A stretch of DNA of 64,000 nucleotides, from assembly GCA_046160485.1 (NCBI GenBank), contig JBJXGV010000065.1:1-64000 (forward strand). Direction: 5' to 3'. This document shows positions 26,278 through 34,615 of this stretch, in pieces (position 1 is the stretch's first letter; every line of letters begins with the position of its first letter). The notes under the pieces were generated by a model. It was not told the origin of the DNA. It saw only the letters and a list, made by a program, of their open reading frames with translations, and ran no database searches. The position numbers and the translations under genes are program-made. This DNA comes from JBJXGV01 sp046160485 (GTDB lineage: Bacteria > Orphanbacterota > Orphanbacteria > JBJXGV01).

Positions 26278-27903
26278 TCAGCGCTTCGAGAACGTCGGGT
26301 GAAGATCGGCGAGGTGCGCCGCGACACCGTCCGCGAGGCGCTCGTACGTCAGGTGGTAAACCTGCTCGAGCGCGTCGGCGGGGCGCGTGTCCTTCGCAAT
26401 GAGCGCGAGATAGCGCTGGAGGTCGTCCGCGCCATAGCGCTCCATGAGGTAGTCGACGGCGAGAAACGCCTGGAAGTACGCGGCCTCCGCGAGCGCGGGG
26501 TCGGTGATGCGCGTAAACGACCCCTCGAGCGACGCGAAGTCGATGAGCGCGCCGCCGGCTAAACGCGCCGACGCCTCTTCGGCACGCCGGCCGCTCCACT
26601 CCCCCGCGATCCATTGCGCGAAGCCTTCGTCGATCCACCCCGGTGCGCCGCCGCCGGTCTTTTCCGCCACGAGAGCGTGCGCGTACTCGTGAGCGAGCAG
26701 CTTCTCGACGTTTTCATCGATGCGATCGACGCCGCGAATCGGTATGCGAATCTTGCCGTCGAAGAGCCCGCCCATCCACGCGTGCGCACCCGTGACCGCG
26801 CGGAACTCCTCGCCGCTATAGAGAATCACGGCGATCGGGCGTTCGGGGAACCACGCGACCTCGCGGCCGACGCGATCGCGAATGCGGTCGAGCGCGCGAA
26901 GCGCCAGCTCCGCCTCGCCCGCGGCGCCGGTATGGCCTTCGGCGAACTTCACGACGAAATGGCGGTCGCGCACCACGTCCATATCGCCTTCCACACCGCG
27001 TTCGCGCTCGGCCTTCCCGACGCGGGCAGCCAGGCGCGGATCGTCTTCGCCGAGTTCGATGGCGCGCTTCCAGCGGCGGATCGCTTCGTCGAGCCGTTCT
27101 TCGCGATACGCGATTTCGCCGAGCACGCGCTGGACGGCGGCATCCGCCGGCGCGACCGTCTCGGCCTCTTCGAGCGCGTGGCGCGCGCGCGTGTTGTCTC
27201 CCGATCGGAAATGAAGCTCGCCGGCGAGACGCAACAGTTCGGGGTTTTTCGGCAGCAGACTCGACGCCCGTTCGACGAGGGCGATCGCATCGGCCGCGGC
27301 GTCAGCGGAGGAGCCGCTCCCCTGCGCGAGCGCGACCGCGGATTGCGCAAGCGTGCACGCGAGGTTTCTTCGGATGACCGGATCGTCCGGCGAGGCCGCG
27401 AACGCCGCCTCGAATTCCGTCTGTGCCGCCGCGTAGTCGCCCGCGGTGAAGAAACGTACGCCTGCGTTGTTCCTTCCGATCAACGTGGAGTCGTCCGCTG
27501 CGGCGCGCGCGCCACCGGCCGGCCCCGCGACGATCGCCGGCGAGAACGACATCGCCTTGGTTTCGATTGCCGGCGAAAGACCCTCGCCGCCGGTGCGGCC
27601 CTCGGCGCGGGCGCCCGTAGCGGCGCTCGCGCCCAAAGCCGCGACGGCGCCAGCTTCCGCCGGCGCCGCGCTCGAAACCTTCTTTTCTTTGCTTCCGTGT
27701 TTCCCCGACGACCCGCCGTGCGAGCCCGCCGCAGCGGCCTTCTCGCCCGCCGGACTCTCACTCGCGCCGTCGGCAGACTCGCCAGGTGGCGAGCCCGTCG
27801 TCGGTTTCCCCACCGGCCCGTTCATCACCGCGAAGAGAATCAGGCCAACGACGATCACATTGACCGCGACGAGAATGATCCCCTTCGTTCGCTGTGTGTC
27901 CAT
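26278..27903 (-). CDS. Membrane-anchored TPR protein with peptidase MA-like domain
   Basis: A 541-residue protein. An N-terminal membrane anchor (GIILVAVNVIVVGLILFAV, residues 8-26) is followed by an Ala/Gly/Pro-rich linker to about residue 130, then TPR-like helices (about 135-270). The C-terminal metallopeptidase domain has the gluzincin motif H405-E406-x-x-H409 (LLAHEYAHALV) and a downstream glutamate in GWIDEGFAQWIAG. This is the peptidase-MA architecture found in outer-compartment proteins of delta-proteobacteria and relatives. ATG 27903 is preceded by AAGGAGGT, so the longer open frame to 28176 is not used. Substrate unknown. Confidence 0.85.
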   Translation of the reverse strand: MDTQRTKGIILVAVNVIVVGLILFAVMNGPVGKPTTGSPPGESADGASESPAGEKAAAAGSHGGSSGKHGSKEKKVSSAAPAEAGAVAALGASAATGARAEGRTGGEGLSPAIETKAMSFSPAIVAGPAGGARAAADDSTLIGRNNAGVRFFTAGDYAAAQTEFEAAFAASPDDPVIRRNLACTLAQSAVALAQGSGSSADAAADAIALVERASSLLPKNPELLRLAGELHFRSGDNTRARHALEEAETVAPADAAVQRVLGEIAYREERLDEAIRRWKRAIELGEDDPRLAARVGKAERERGVEGDMDVVRDRHFVVKFAEGHTGAAGEAELALRALDRIRDRVGREVAWFPERPIAVILYSGEEFRAVTGAHAWMGGLFDGKIRIPIRGVDRIDENVEKLLAHEYAHALVAEKTGGGAPGWIDEGFAQWIAGEWSGRRAEEASARLAGGALIDFASLEGSFTRITDPALAEAAYFQAFLAVDYLMERYGADDLQRYLALIAKDTRPADALEQVYHLTYERLADGVAAHLADLHPTFSKR

Positions 27904-28030
27904 TGACGACCTCCTTGCCCCGCCCGCAATCAGGCGCGGCCCCTGTTTGCGTTGATCGGCAGTTCGGGCCGCGGCCTTGAAGCATCCGCCGGGGCCGCCG
28001 CCTGGGAATTTCGCCTGCACGAACGCCGGG

Positions 28031-28059
28031 TTGAAGGCTTCGCGCCCGATATCTATAAT
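28031..28059 (+). promoter_or_regulatory. Sigma70-type promoter with perfect -10
   Basis: TTGAAG (28031-28036), a 17-base spacer and a consensus TATAAT (28054-28059). It lies in the 240-base gap between divergent genes and points at the small gene starting at 28144, leaving a leader of about 75 bases. It rules out start codons further upstream for that gene. Confidence 0.7.
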
Positions 28060-28143
28060 GCTTCGGCTTCTCGACGAGACTTGGCGTTTCGATCGGCGCC
28101 CGCGGCGCGCATCCGCCCCGCGCCGGCGACACGAGGAGGGCGC

Positions 28144-28464
28144 GTGCGCTTCTTTTTCGATTGGATGATCGACCATCGCTTCACCGACTTCTTGAAGGCG
28201 AAGCGCGACCTCTTCCTATTCGATCCCGATGCGAAGGCCCTCGAACGGTTCCATGCCACGATCCGCGAGCTTCTCGCGCGCATCGCCGCCGACGAAGCGG
28301 TCGTCAAATCCGACCAGCAGCGCGCGTTCTTCCTGCGGCGTTTCGCGCAGGAGCTCGAGCCGCTGCTTGCGCTCGCCTGCGCGCCCGATCTTGCCGGGGC
28401 CGTCGCGCAGGTCGAGGAGCGCCTCACCGAGATCCAAGACCGCGTTCGCGCCTACTCGCGCTAG
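28144..28464 (+). CDS. Small conserved-looking hypothetical protein
   Basis: A 106-residue, mostly helical soluble protein (FFFDWMIDHRFTDFLKAKRD then amphipathic helices). The start is GTG 28144 with GAGGAGGG upstream and a good promoter 85 bases before it. It has no signal peptide and no recognised motif. It is convergent with the permease gene at 28531. I do not recognise a family. Confidence 0.6.
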   Translation: MRFFFDWMIDHRFTDFLKAKRDLFLFDPDAKALERFHATIRELLARIAADEAVVKSDQQRAFFLRRFAQELEPLLALACAPDLAGAVAQVEERLTEIQDRVRAYSR

Positions 28465-28530
28465 CGGCGCGAGCCGGGCGTTCAGACTGCGTGCGGTTCG
28501 CCCCACGCTCGCCGCCAACCCCCCGCGGCC

Positions 28531-29643
28531 TCAGTCGCTTCGCAGGCGTGCTTCGATCGGCGCGCGCGTTTCGCTCGGGTCGAGCGCGTCGCGCAAGCCG
28601 TCCCCCAAGAGGTTGTACGCCATCACGACGATCGAGATGCAGACGCCCGGCGCAAGGAGCCACGGCAGGCGCCTTAGCGCGGTGACGTTCTGCGCCTCGC
28701 TCAGCATGAGCCCCCAACTGGCTTGCGGCTCTTGCAGCCCCACGCCGAGAAACGAAAGCGACACTTCCGCGAGAATGTAGAACGGCACGCTCATTGTCGC
28801 GGCGACGACGACCGTGCTCGTCGTCGCGGGGAGTACGTGGCGCCAGATGACGCGCCGCGCCGGCAACCCGAGCGCGCGCGCCGCGAGCACGTATTCATTC
28901 TCGCGAATCGCGAGGACCATGCCGCGGATCACGCGCGACAGCGGCGCCCATCCCACGAGCGAGAGGATCACGACGATGAGGATGTACCGAAGCGTCGACG
29001 AGAGCGTCGGCGGCAGAACGCCGGCGAGCGCGATGACGAGATACAACACGGGCAGCGAGATCACGACCTCGGAGAATCGCATCAGAATATCGTCGATGAC
29101 GCCGCCGAAGTAGCCCGAGGCGCCGCCGAGCGCAAGCCCCACGAAGAACGTCAGCGCGATACCGATGAGCCCGATCGAAAGAGAGATGCGCGCGCCGAAG
29201 AGAATGCGCGACACGATATCACGGCCGAAGAAGTCGGTCCCGAGAAGGAAAACGCGGCCGGGGGCGTCGACGCCGAAGAGGTGGCGATCCGACGACGCGA
29301 AGCCGCCGAGCACCGGGTAGCGCGAGCCGCGAACAAAGAACCGAATCGGATGGATCGTGCGGTGATCTTCGGCGTAGCGCGTCGCGCCGAGGTCAGCAAG
29401 CCGGCTCGCGTAGACAAACGGGCGCGCGTGAAAGCGGCCCTCCGCGTCGACCCAGCGCAGCGTCATCGGCGGGTGGTGCTTGTAGAAATGCGGATCGCGG
29501 TAGTGCTTCTCGTCCATGCCGTAGGGCGCGAGAAAATCAGCGAAGAGCGCAGCGCCGTAGAGGAGCACGAGCACAACGAGCGAAATCGCGGCGGTGCGCC
29601 GGCGCATCAGTTCGCGCGCTGCGCGCCGGAACGCGGGCGTCAT
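28531..29643 (-). CDS. Oligopeptide/dipeptide ABC transporter permease (OppC/DppC type)
   Basis: A 370-residue inner-membrane permease. An N-terminal helix (AAISLVVLVLLYGAALFADF) is followed by an unusually long extracytoplasmic segment (about 45-145). The transporter fold begins after GTDFFGRDIVSRILFG, with the EAA loop in EYVLAARALGLPARRVIWRHVLP and the typical ending LLGDGLRDALDP. It is encoded 7 bases after the DppB-type gene. The long periplasmic insert is known from peptide permeases of several non-proteobacterial lineages. The ATPase subunits are not encoded here. Confidence 0.92.
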   Translation of the reverse strand: MTPAFRRAARELMRRRTAAISLVVLVLLYGAALFADFLAPYGMDEKHYRDPHFYKHHPPMTLRWVDAEGRFHARPFVYASRLADLGATRYAEDHRTIHPIRFFVRGSRYPVLGGFASSDRHLFGVDAPGRVFLLGTDFFGRDIVSRILFGARISLSIGLIGIALTFFVGLALGGASGYFGGVIDDILMRFSEVVISLPVLYLVIALAGVLPPTLSSTLRYILIVVILSLVGWAPLSRVIRGMVLAIRENEYVLAARALGLPARRVIWRHVLPATTSTVVVAATMSVPFYILAEVSLSFLGVGLQEPQASWGLMLSEAQNVTALRRLPWLLAPGVCISIVVMAYNLLGDGLRDALDPSETRAPIEARLRSD

Positions 29644-29650
29644 GGCGCGT

Positions 29651-30622
29651 TCACCGAATCGCCACGCGCGGATCGGAAACAGCGAGGAGAATGTCGGCGA
29701 TCAAATTTCCGATCACGAGAAGAACGGATGCCATGACGAGTGTCGCCATCACAACGTAGAGGTCTTGGCGTCGAATCGCTTCGAGCGCGAGAGATCCGAG
29801 CCCAGGCCAAGCCATGATCGCCTCGACGACGAGCGAGGTGGAAAGAAGCCGCGCGATGGTCAGCCCGAAGAGCGTGATCATCGGGTTGAGCGCGACGGGA
29901 AGCGCGTGCCGCAGGACGACGCGGAACTCCGAGGCGCCTTTCGCGCGCGCGGTGCGAACGCAGTCGGTGCCGAGCGCGTCGAGCAGGCTCGCGCGCATCT
30001 GGCGCGCGACCGGCGCGATGCCGGCGACGCCCATCACGAACGCCGGCGGGATCAGATGCCACGCGACGTCGAGTACACGCCGCCACCCGGAGAGTTGGTC
30101 GTACGTCGCGGCGCTCTTCATGCCGCCCACGGGAAAGATGCCAGTCGCCGCGCACGCAAACAGAACGAGGAGCGCCAGGAGCACGCGCGGAATCGAAAGC
30201 CCGGTCACGGCTACGGCGGAATTGAGGCGGTCGACCCAGGTGTCGCGGCGCGCCGCGGCGAGAATCCCGAGCGGCAGCGCGACGCCCCACGCGAAGAGGC
30301 TCGCGGCCGACGCCAGGAGAAACGTGTTCGCGACACGCTCCGCGATGAGCGACGCAACCGGCGTGCGGTACGAAAACGATTCGCCGAGATCGAAGTGGAG
30401 AATTGCGCGGCGCAGCCACGATAGGTACTGCACGAACCAGTGCCGGTCGAGGCCGAACTCGTCGCGCATCCGCTCGACCGCGCTCTGCGAGATTTGCGGG
30501 TTCGCGCGCAGCTCCGTCAGGAAATCACCGGGCGCGAGGTCGACGATGAACATCGAAAGACACGACACGGCGAGAAGAACGGGAACGAGTCGCAAGAGGC
30601 GGCGCAGAACAAAGACCGTCAC
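29651..30622 (-). CDS. Oligopeptide/dipeptide ABC transporter permease (OppB/DppB type)
   Basis: A 323-residue permease starting at GTG 30622, which overlaps the stop of the binding-protein gene (GTGA). The start is typical of the family (VFVLRRLLRLVPVLLAVSCLSMFIVDLAPGDFL, split over the first helix), followed by MRDEFGLDRHWFVQYLSWL. The EAA loop appears in ASLLDALGTDCVRTARAKG and the end in GNLIADILLAVSDPRVAI. It pairs with the next permease to form the membrane channel. Confidence 0.93.
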   Translation of the reverse strand: MTVFVLRRLLRLVPVLLAVSCLSMFIVDLAPGDFLTELRANPQISQSAVERMRDEFGLDRHWFVQYLSWLRRAILHFDLGESFSYRTPVASLIAERVANTFLLASAASLFAWGVALPLGILAAARRDTWVDRLNSAVAVTGLSIPRVLLALLVLFACAATGIFPVGGMKSAATYDQLSGWRRVLDVAWHLIPPAFVMGVAGIAPVARQMRASLLDALGTDCVRTARAKGASEFRVVLRHALPVALNPMITLFGLTIARLLSTSLVVEAIMAWPGLGSLALEAIRRQDLYVVMATLVMASVLLVIGNLIADILLAVSDPRVAIR

Positions 30623-32418
30623 GGTGCGCGAAGAACCCCGATTTCGTCTTCGTTCCAAAGAAATTCGTGGAATCCGCGGACGCGTCCGAGCCGCACGTTC
30701 TCGAAGCGGTTCCAGTACGCGGCGAAAATGTTGTCGTTCGCCACGTAGATGAATCCGAGGTTCTCCGCGAAGAGCACCTGCACGCGGTCGAAGAGGCGTT
30801 TCCGCTCGGCGAAGTTCGATGTCATGAGGCTTGCGGTCGCGAGCGAATCGGCTTGGCGCTCCCAGCCGGTTACCGGACCTTGCGGCCGGAGATGAAAATC
30901 GCGGCTCGAGCCACTCGCGAGCCAGTAGTTCATCGCGCTCGCCGGATCGCCGCTCGAGCTGCTCGAGAACATGCACGCTTCGAAGCGATTCGTGTGACGC
31001 ACGTTTTCGTGGAGCGTGTTGAAATCCACGAACGACAACGTCACGGCGATCCCGACGGCCGCAAGATCGGCGACGATCAGTTGCGCGACTTGCATGCGCA
31101 CGGAGTTGCCGGTGTTGGTCTCGAGAGTGAACGCGATCCGATTGCCGCCGCCATCCTCGAGAATGCCGTCGCCGTTCGTGTCGCGCATCCCGATCGCGGC
31201 GAGCAATTCGCGCGCGCCCTCCGGGTCGTAGCCGTGCGTCGGAATCGCGGCGTTATACCAACGCTTGTCCGCGGGCGAAATCGGTCCGTAGATCGGGACG
31301 CCATGCCCGCCGTATGCCGTGCGAACGATCGTCTCGCGATCGATCGCGCGCGACACCGCCTGGCGAAAACGCAGATCTCGGAACCACGAAAGCTTCTTCG
31401 GGTCGACGTACGGCTCGCCCTTCTCATTCTTGCCCGGCTTTTGGTTGAGCGCGAAGTGAATCGTGCCGAGCCGCGGGCCGAGATCCACAACCGTGAATCC
31501 CTTCGCGCGCGACTCCGCGATCGCGGCGTTCGCTTCGTCGGGCTTGATCGAACAGACATCGATTTCGCGCGCATCGAATTTGAGGCGCCACGTTTCCTGA
31601 TTCCCCACCGCGACGACGATGATGCGGTCCGCGTAGGGCAGGCGCGTCCCCGCGCCGTCGAACTTCCAGAAGCGATCGTTCCGAACCAAGACCGTGCGGC
31701 CCGGTTCGCGCTTCTCGAGGCGGAACGGCCCGGTGCCGAAGACGTGCTCCGCCGGCGTGTCGATGCCGAGCGACGACGCAAACTCCCCGTTCGCGAGCGC
31801 GGGCCCCCATGCATGCTCCGGGATGATCGCCGCGCCGGTCGCGAGCGCGTGCAGCATCGGACCGAAGGGCTTGTGCGTCTCGATCACGATCGTCGAATCG
31901 CCCTGCTTCGTGACGCGGAACGGCACGCCGTCGAGAGAGACGCCGTCGCGCTCGGGCGATTGCGTCGTGGAATCGTAGATCGCGCGAAACGTGAAGAGCA
32001 CGTCATCGGCGCTGAACGGCGCGCCATCGGCCCACTCGATTCCGCGGCGCAACCGAAACGTCCAGCGGAGTTCATCGGCTGAGACGTCCCACGATTCGGC
32101 CAGCCCGGGCAAATAGTCGAGATTCGCGCAGTCGAGTTCGACGAGGTTGTCGAAGATGCGGTGCGTAATTTCGGTGGTGTTCGTTTCGCTCGCCATGAGC
32201 GGATTGAACGACTTCGGGTCCGCGAGGGAGCCGACGACGATGGCACCGCCGCGCGCGCACGGCACGATCGAGTCGACGATGCGTGCGCCTTCGGGTCGTC
32301 GCGTCTCCGCGACCGTGGCGGAGGCATCCGCGCCCCATGCCATGCCCGCGAACGCCAAAAACGTCGCGGCACACGCGATCGCCGCGAACCCGCCCTCGAG
32401 CAACCGATCGATCTTCAT
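30619..32418 (-). CDS. ABC transporter extracellular substrate-binding protein, family 5
   Basis: A 599-residue peptide/nickel-type solute-binding protein. The signal peptide runs through ACAATFLAFAGMAWGA. Family signatures are PKSFNPLMASETNTTEI, LVELDCANLDYLPGLAESWDVS, WTFRLRRGIEWADGAPFSADDVLFTF and FRQAVSRAIDRETIV. It starts at ATG 32418 after AAGGGGAGAG. It is the first gene of a three-gene uptake unit and is expressed from one half of a palindromic double promoter shared with the rightward gene. A peptide ligand is likely, but not provable by eye. Confidence 0.93.
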   Translation of the reverse strand: MKIDRLLEGGFAAIACAATFLAFAGMAWGADASATVAETRRPEGARIVDSIVPCARGGAIVVGSLADPKSFNPLMASETNTTEITHRIFDNLVELDCANLDYLPGLAESWDVSADELRWTFRLRRGIEWADGAPFSADDVLFTFRAIYDSTTQSPERDGVSLDGVPFRVTKQGDSTIVIETHKPFGPMLHALATGAAIIPEHAWGPALANGEFASSLGIDTPAEHVFGTGPFRLEKREPGRTVLVRNDRFWKFDGAGTRLPYADRIIVVAVGNQETWRLKFDAREIDVCSIKPDEANAAIAESRAKGFTVVDLGPRLGTIHFALNQKPGKNEKGEPYVDPKKLSWFRDLRFRQAVSRAIDRETIVRTAYGGHGVPIYGPISPADKRWYNAAIPTHGYDPEGARELLAAIGMRDTNGDGILEDGGGNRIAFTLETNTGNSVRMQVAQLIVADLAAVGIAVTLSFVDFNTLHENVRHTNRFEACMFSSSSSGDPASAMNYWLASGSSRDFHLRPQGPVTGWERQADSLATASLMTSNFAERKRLFDRVQVLFAENLGFIYVANDNIFAAYWNRFENVRLGRVRGFHEFLWNEDEIGVLRAP

Positions 32419-32472
32419 CGCTCTCCCCTTCGGCGGCGGCGGCGCGCCCGCGCGCGCCGAATTGCGCGGTGC

Positions 32473-32499
32473 AGTATAGCACCCGCCCTGTGCTACACT
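32473..32499. promoter_or_regulatory. Palindromic pair of extended -10 elements (divergent promoter)
   Basis: AGTATAGCAC (32473-32482) and GTGCTACACT (32490-32499) are inverted repeats matching at 9 of 10 positions with a 7-base spacer. Read leftward the first arm is TGCTATACT, and read rightward the second is TGCTACACT, both extended -10 elements (TGn then TATAAT-like). They face the binding-protein gene and the UPF0158 gene respectively. Neither has a good -35. The palindrome could also bind a dimeric regulator. Confidence 0.5.
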
Positions 32500-32520
32500 G
32501 CCGCGCGAAGGAGACGGATC

Positions 32521-32973
32521 ATGGCGGGCGGGCAAGATAAAGTGGTCGTTCGGCGCGAGTCCCTCGCGAAAGCGATCGAAGACAACGTTCAACAGAAGAG
32601 ATCCTTCCTCGATCTCGAAACGGGCGAGATCGTCTCCGTGTTCGTCGATCTGATCGAGCGCGGCCAGGACCAGTCCGCTCGGCGCATCGCCGCCGGCCTC
32701 GACACGCGCTACGTTTTGATCCCGAGCATTGCCTCGCGCGAGAGCTTCGCCGAGATGGAACGGTTCGTCGAAACAATCGCCGACAAAAAACTCGCCGCGG
32801 AACTCACAAGGGCGCTAGAAGGCGAAGGGGCGTTTCGAAAGTTCCGGGACGCGCTGCGCGCGCATAGCACCGAACTCGACCGCTGGTACGCCGAGAAAGA
32901 CGCGCGGCTCGACAAGACGATCGAAACCTGGATCGCGAAGAAGAAGCTCGGCGACCGAATCGAACTCTCCTAG
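32521..32973 (+). CDS. UPF0158 family protein
   Basis: A 150-residue soluble protein resembling UPF0158 (PF03682): VSVFVDLIERGQDQ, RYVLIPSIASRESFAEMERFVETI and FRKFRDALRAHSTELDRWYAEKD with an aromatic-rich end. The ATG at 32521 is preceded by GAAGGAG. The predicted transcript start from the extended -10 at 32491-32499 leaves a leader of only about 15 bases. Function in the family is not established. It is divergent from the peptide uptake genes. Confidence 0.78.
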   Translation: MAGGQDKVVVRRESLAKAIEDNVQQKRSFLDLETGEIVSVFVDLIERGQDQSARRIAAGLDTRYVLIPSIASRESFAEMERFVETIADKKLAAELTRALEGEGAFRKFRDALRAHSTELDRWYAEKDARLDKTIETWIAKKKLGDRIELS

Positions 32974-32987
32974 CGGGCGTGCGGTGA

Positions 32988-33016
32988 GGCCGCGCATCCA
33001 TTCGCGACGCGCGGCC
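32988..33016. terminator. GC-rich hairpin between convergent genes
   Basis: GGCCGCGC (32988-32995) pairs fully with GCGCGGCC (33009-33016) around 13 bases. It fills most of the 50-base gap between two convergent stop codons. No T-run follows on either strand, like the hairpin at 3002-3033. Confidence 0.4.
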
Positions 33017-33023
33017 GCGGAAC

Positions 33024-34505
33024 TTATCGAAGCAGCAACATCCTTCCTGTCGCGTCGTCCACCCCATCGAGCTTGAAGAAGTAGACGCCGTTCGGGAGCG
33101 ATCGGCCCGACTCGTCGCGCGCGTCCCAGCTCCACTCGCGGCTTGCGGCGTCGCCGCGCGCGCTGCCGACGCGCCGCCCGGCGGCGTCGAAGATGCCGAC
33201 CGCGGGCGCGCCGCCCGTCCCGCTGCTCGCCCGCGCACCGAACGCCGCGAGGCGGTGCGGCGCCGGAATCCGAAGCGTGGCGTGCCCGCGAACCGGGTTC
33301 GGAAATGCGACGAGGGCGGCCCCCTCCGCGTTGTCGGCCGGCAGTACGACACGCGAGCCGTCCGCCGTCGCGAGAACCAGGTCGCCGTACAAAATCGGCG
33401 CCTTGAAGTATTCCGTGCTCGCGAAGATACCGCCGGGCCAGTCGCCTGAGAACGGCGCGTCGCCCGTCTGATCCGAGAAGAGGCCGAGAGAGATCGTGCG
33501 CCCCGGCGCGGAAACGAGCGGCACGAACGCGAGGTTGATCGCGACCTCGTACTCGTGCGAGCCGGAGAGAAATCCGAGGTCCTGCTGCACGGTGCCCACG
33601 CTGCCGAACGTCACGAAGCCGACATCGGGCCAGTCGCCGCGAATCGCGCGGAACCAGTTCCACGTTTCGTTGAAGTTGGAATCGTAAATCACCCAGACGT
33701 TGCCCTCGGGAGTCGCGGGCGGATCGTTCCATTGGCCGCCGCGCCGCTGCTCGAAGTAGATGCCGATCTGATTGAACTCGTCGGGAAACGGAATGTTGGG
33801 ATCGCGCACGGCGATGTAGAGATGCGTCGCGCTGTTCATCACGAACGCGGTGACGGGCGCAAGTCCCGGAGTGTACGGCGCGGTGATGTCGACCACGGCG
33901 GCGTTGCGCCACTCGTCGGCGTCGATGAAACCGTTGATCGCCGGAGCGCTCTGGGTGAAGCCGGCGCGAACGAGGTTCCCGTCGCGGCGCGCGCGCGCGG
34001 ACGCGACCTTGCTCGGCGGCGATTCGAGCTCGTCGGCAACCGTGCTCACCGTGTAGAAGTATTCGCGCCCGTTCTCGACATCGTCGTCGCGATGCCACGA
34101 ACTCGTCAGGTTCTCGGCGATGATCGCGTATTCGCCCTCGGCAGACGTGGATCGACGGACGCGGTACGTTCGCGCACCGCCCGACATGGCCGGCTCGGGC
34201 GCGGCGTCGAGATCGTCTTGGCCCGCGGGGAGCACCGCCTGCGCCGCCCGGTCCGCGGCGACGGGCTCGGCCTCGCGAAGTCGTGCCAGTTCTTCGCGAT
34301 GGGCGCCCGCGGTCGGTTCGGCGGGACCTTCGCCGGTCGGCGGGAACCACGTGAGGCGAATCGATCGGTGATAGCCGCTCCACGCGGAAAGGCCGAACGG
34401 CTCCGGAGGCTGCGCACGCGCGCCGCTCGCCCAAAGCCCGAGCGCGGCGGCGAACGTCGCGACCGCGAGGCCGCCGCGGGCAAACACGAGTGGAGTCCTC
34501 AGCAT
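33024..34505 (-). CDS. Secreted Fn3 / CBM9-like protein with FlgD-like C-terminal domain
   Basis: A 493-residue exported protein. The signal peptide ends near WASGARA (ATG 34505 with GGAGG upstream; the longer open frame would hide it). An Fn3 domain (about 30-170) is interrupted after its second strand (IRLTWFPP) by a charged, Glu/Ala-rich insert of about 50 residues before RTYRVRRSTSAEGEY. A CBM9/DOMON-like domain follows (INGFIDADEWRNAAVVDI, FVMNSATHLYIAVRD). The last 90 residues are a FlgD-like Ig domain (FPNPVRGHATLRIP, DARDESGRSLPNGVYFFKL). It probably acts outside the cell. The ligand is unknown. Confidence 0.85.
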   Translation of the reverse strand: MLRTPLVFARGGLAVATFAAALGLWASGARAQPPEPFGLSAWSGYHRSIRLTWFPPTGEGPAEPTAGAHREELARLREAEPVAADRAAQAVLPAGQDDLDAAPEPAMSGGARTYRVRRSTSAEGEYAIIAENLTSSWHRDDDVENGREYFYTVSTVADELESPPSKVASARARRDGNLVRAGFTQSAPAINGFIDADEWRNAAVVDITAPYTPGLAPVTAFVMNSATHLYIAVRDPNIPFPDEFNQIGIYFEQRRGGQWNDPPATPEGNVWVIYDSNFNETWNWFRAIRGDWPDVGFVTFGSVGTVQQDLGFLSGSHEYEVAINLAFVPLVSAPGRTISLGLFSDQTGDAPFSGDWPGGIFASTEYFKAPILYGDLVLATADGSRVVLPADNAEGAALVAFPNPVRGHATLRIPAPHRLAAFGARASSGTGGAPAVGIFDAAGRRVGSARGDAASREWSWDARDESGRSLPNGVYFFKLDGVDDATGRMLLLR

Positions 34506-34615
34506 CGATCCTCCGCGCGTTGAGGACGCGCGTCCCGGGGCAACGGGGACGACCTTACCCAATCGCCCCGGTGCTGTCATCGGTCGGGACGAAAATGATC
34601 GATCCAGATCGGTCG

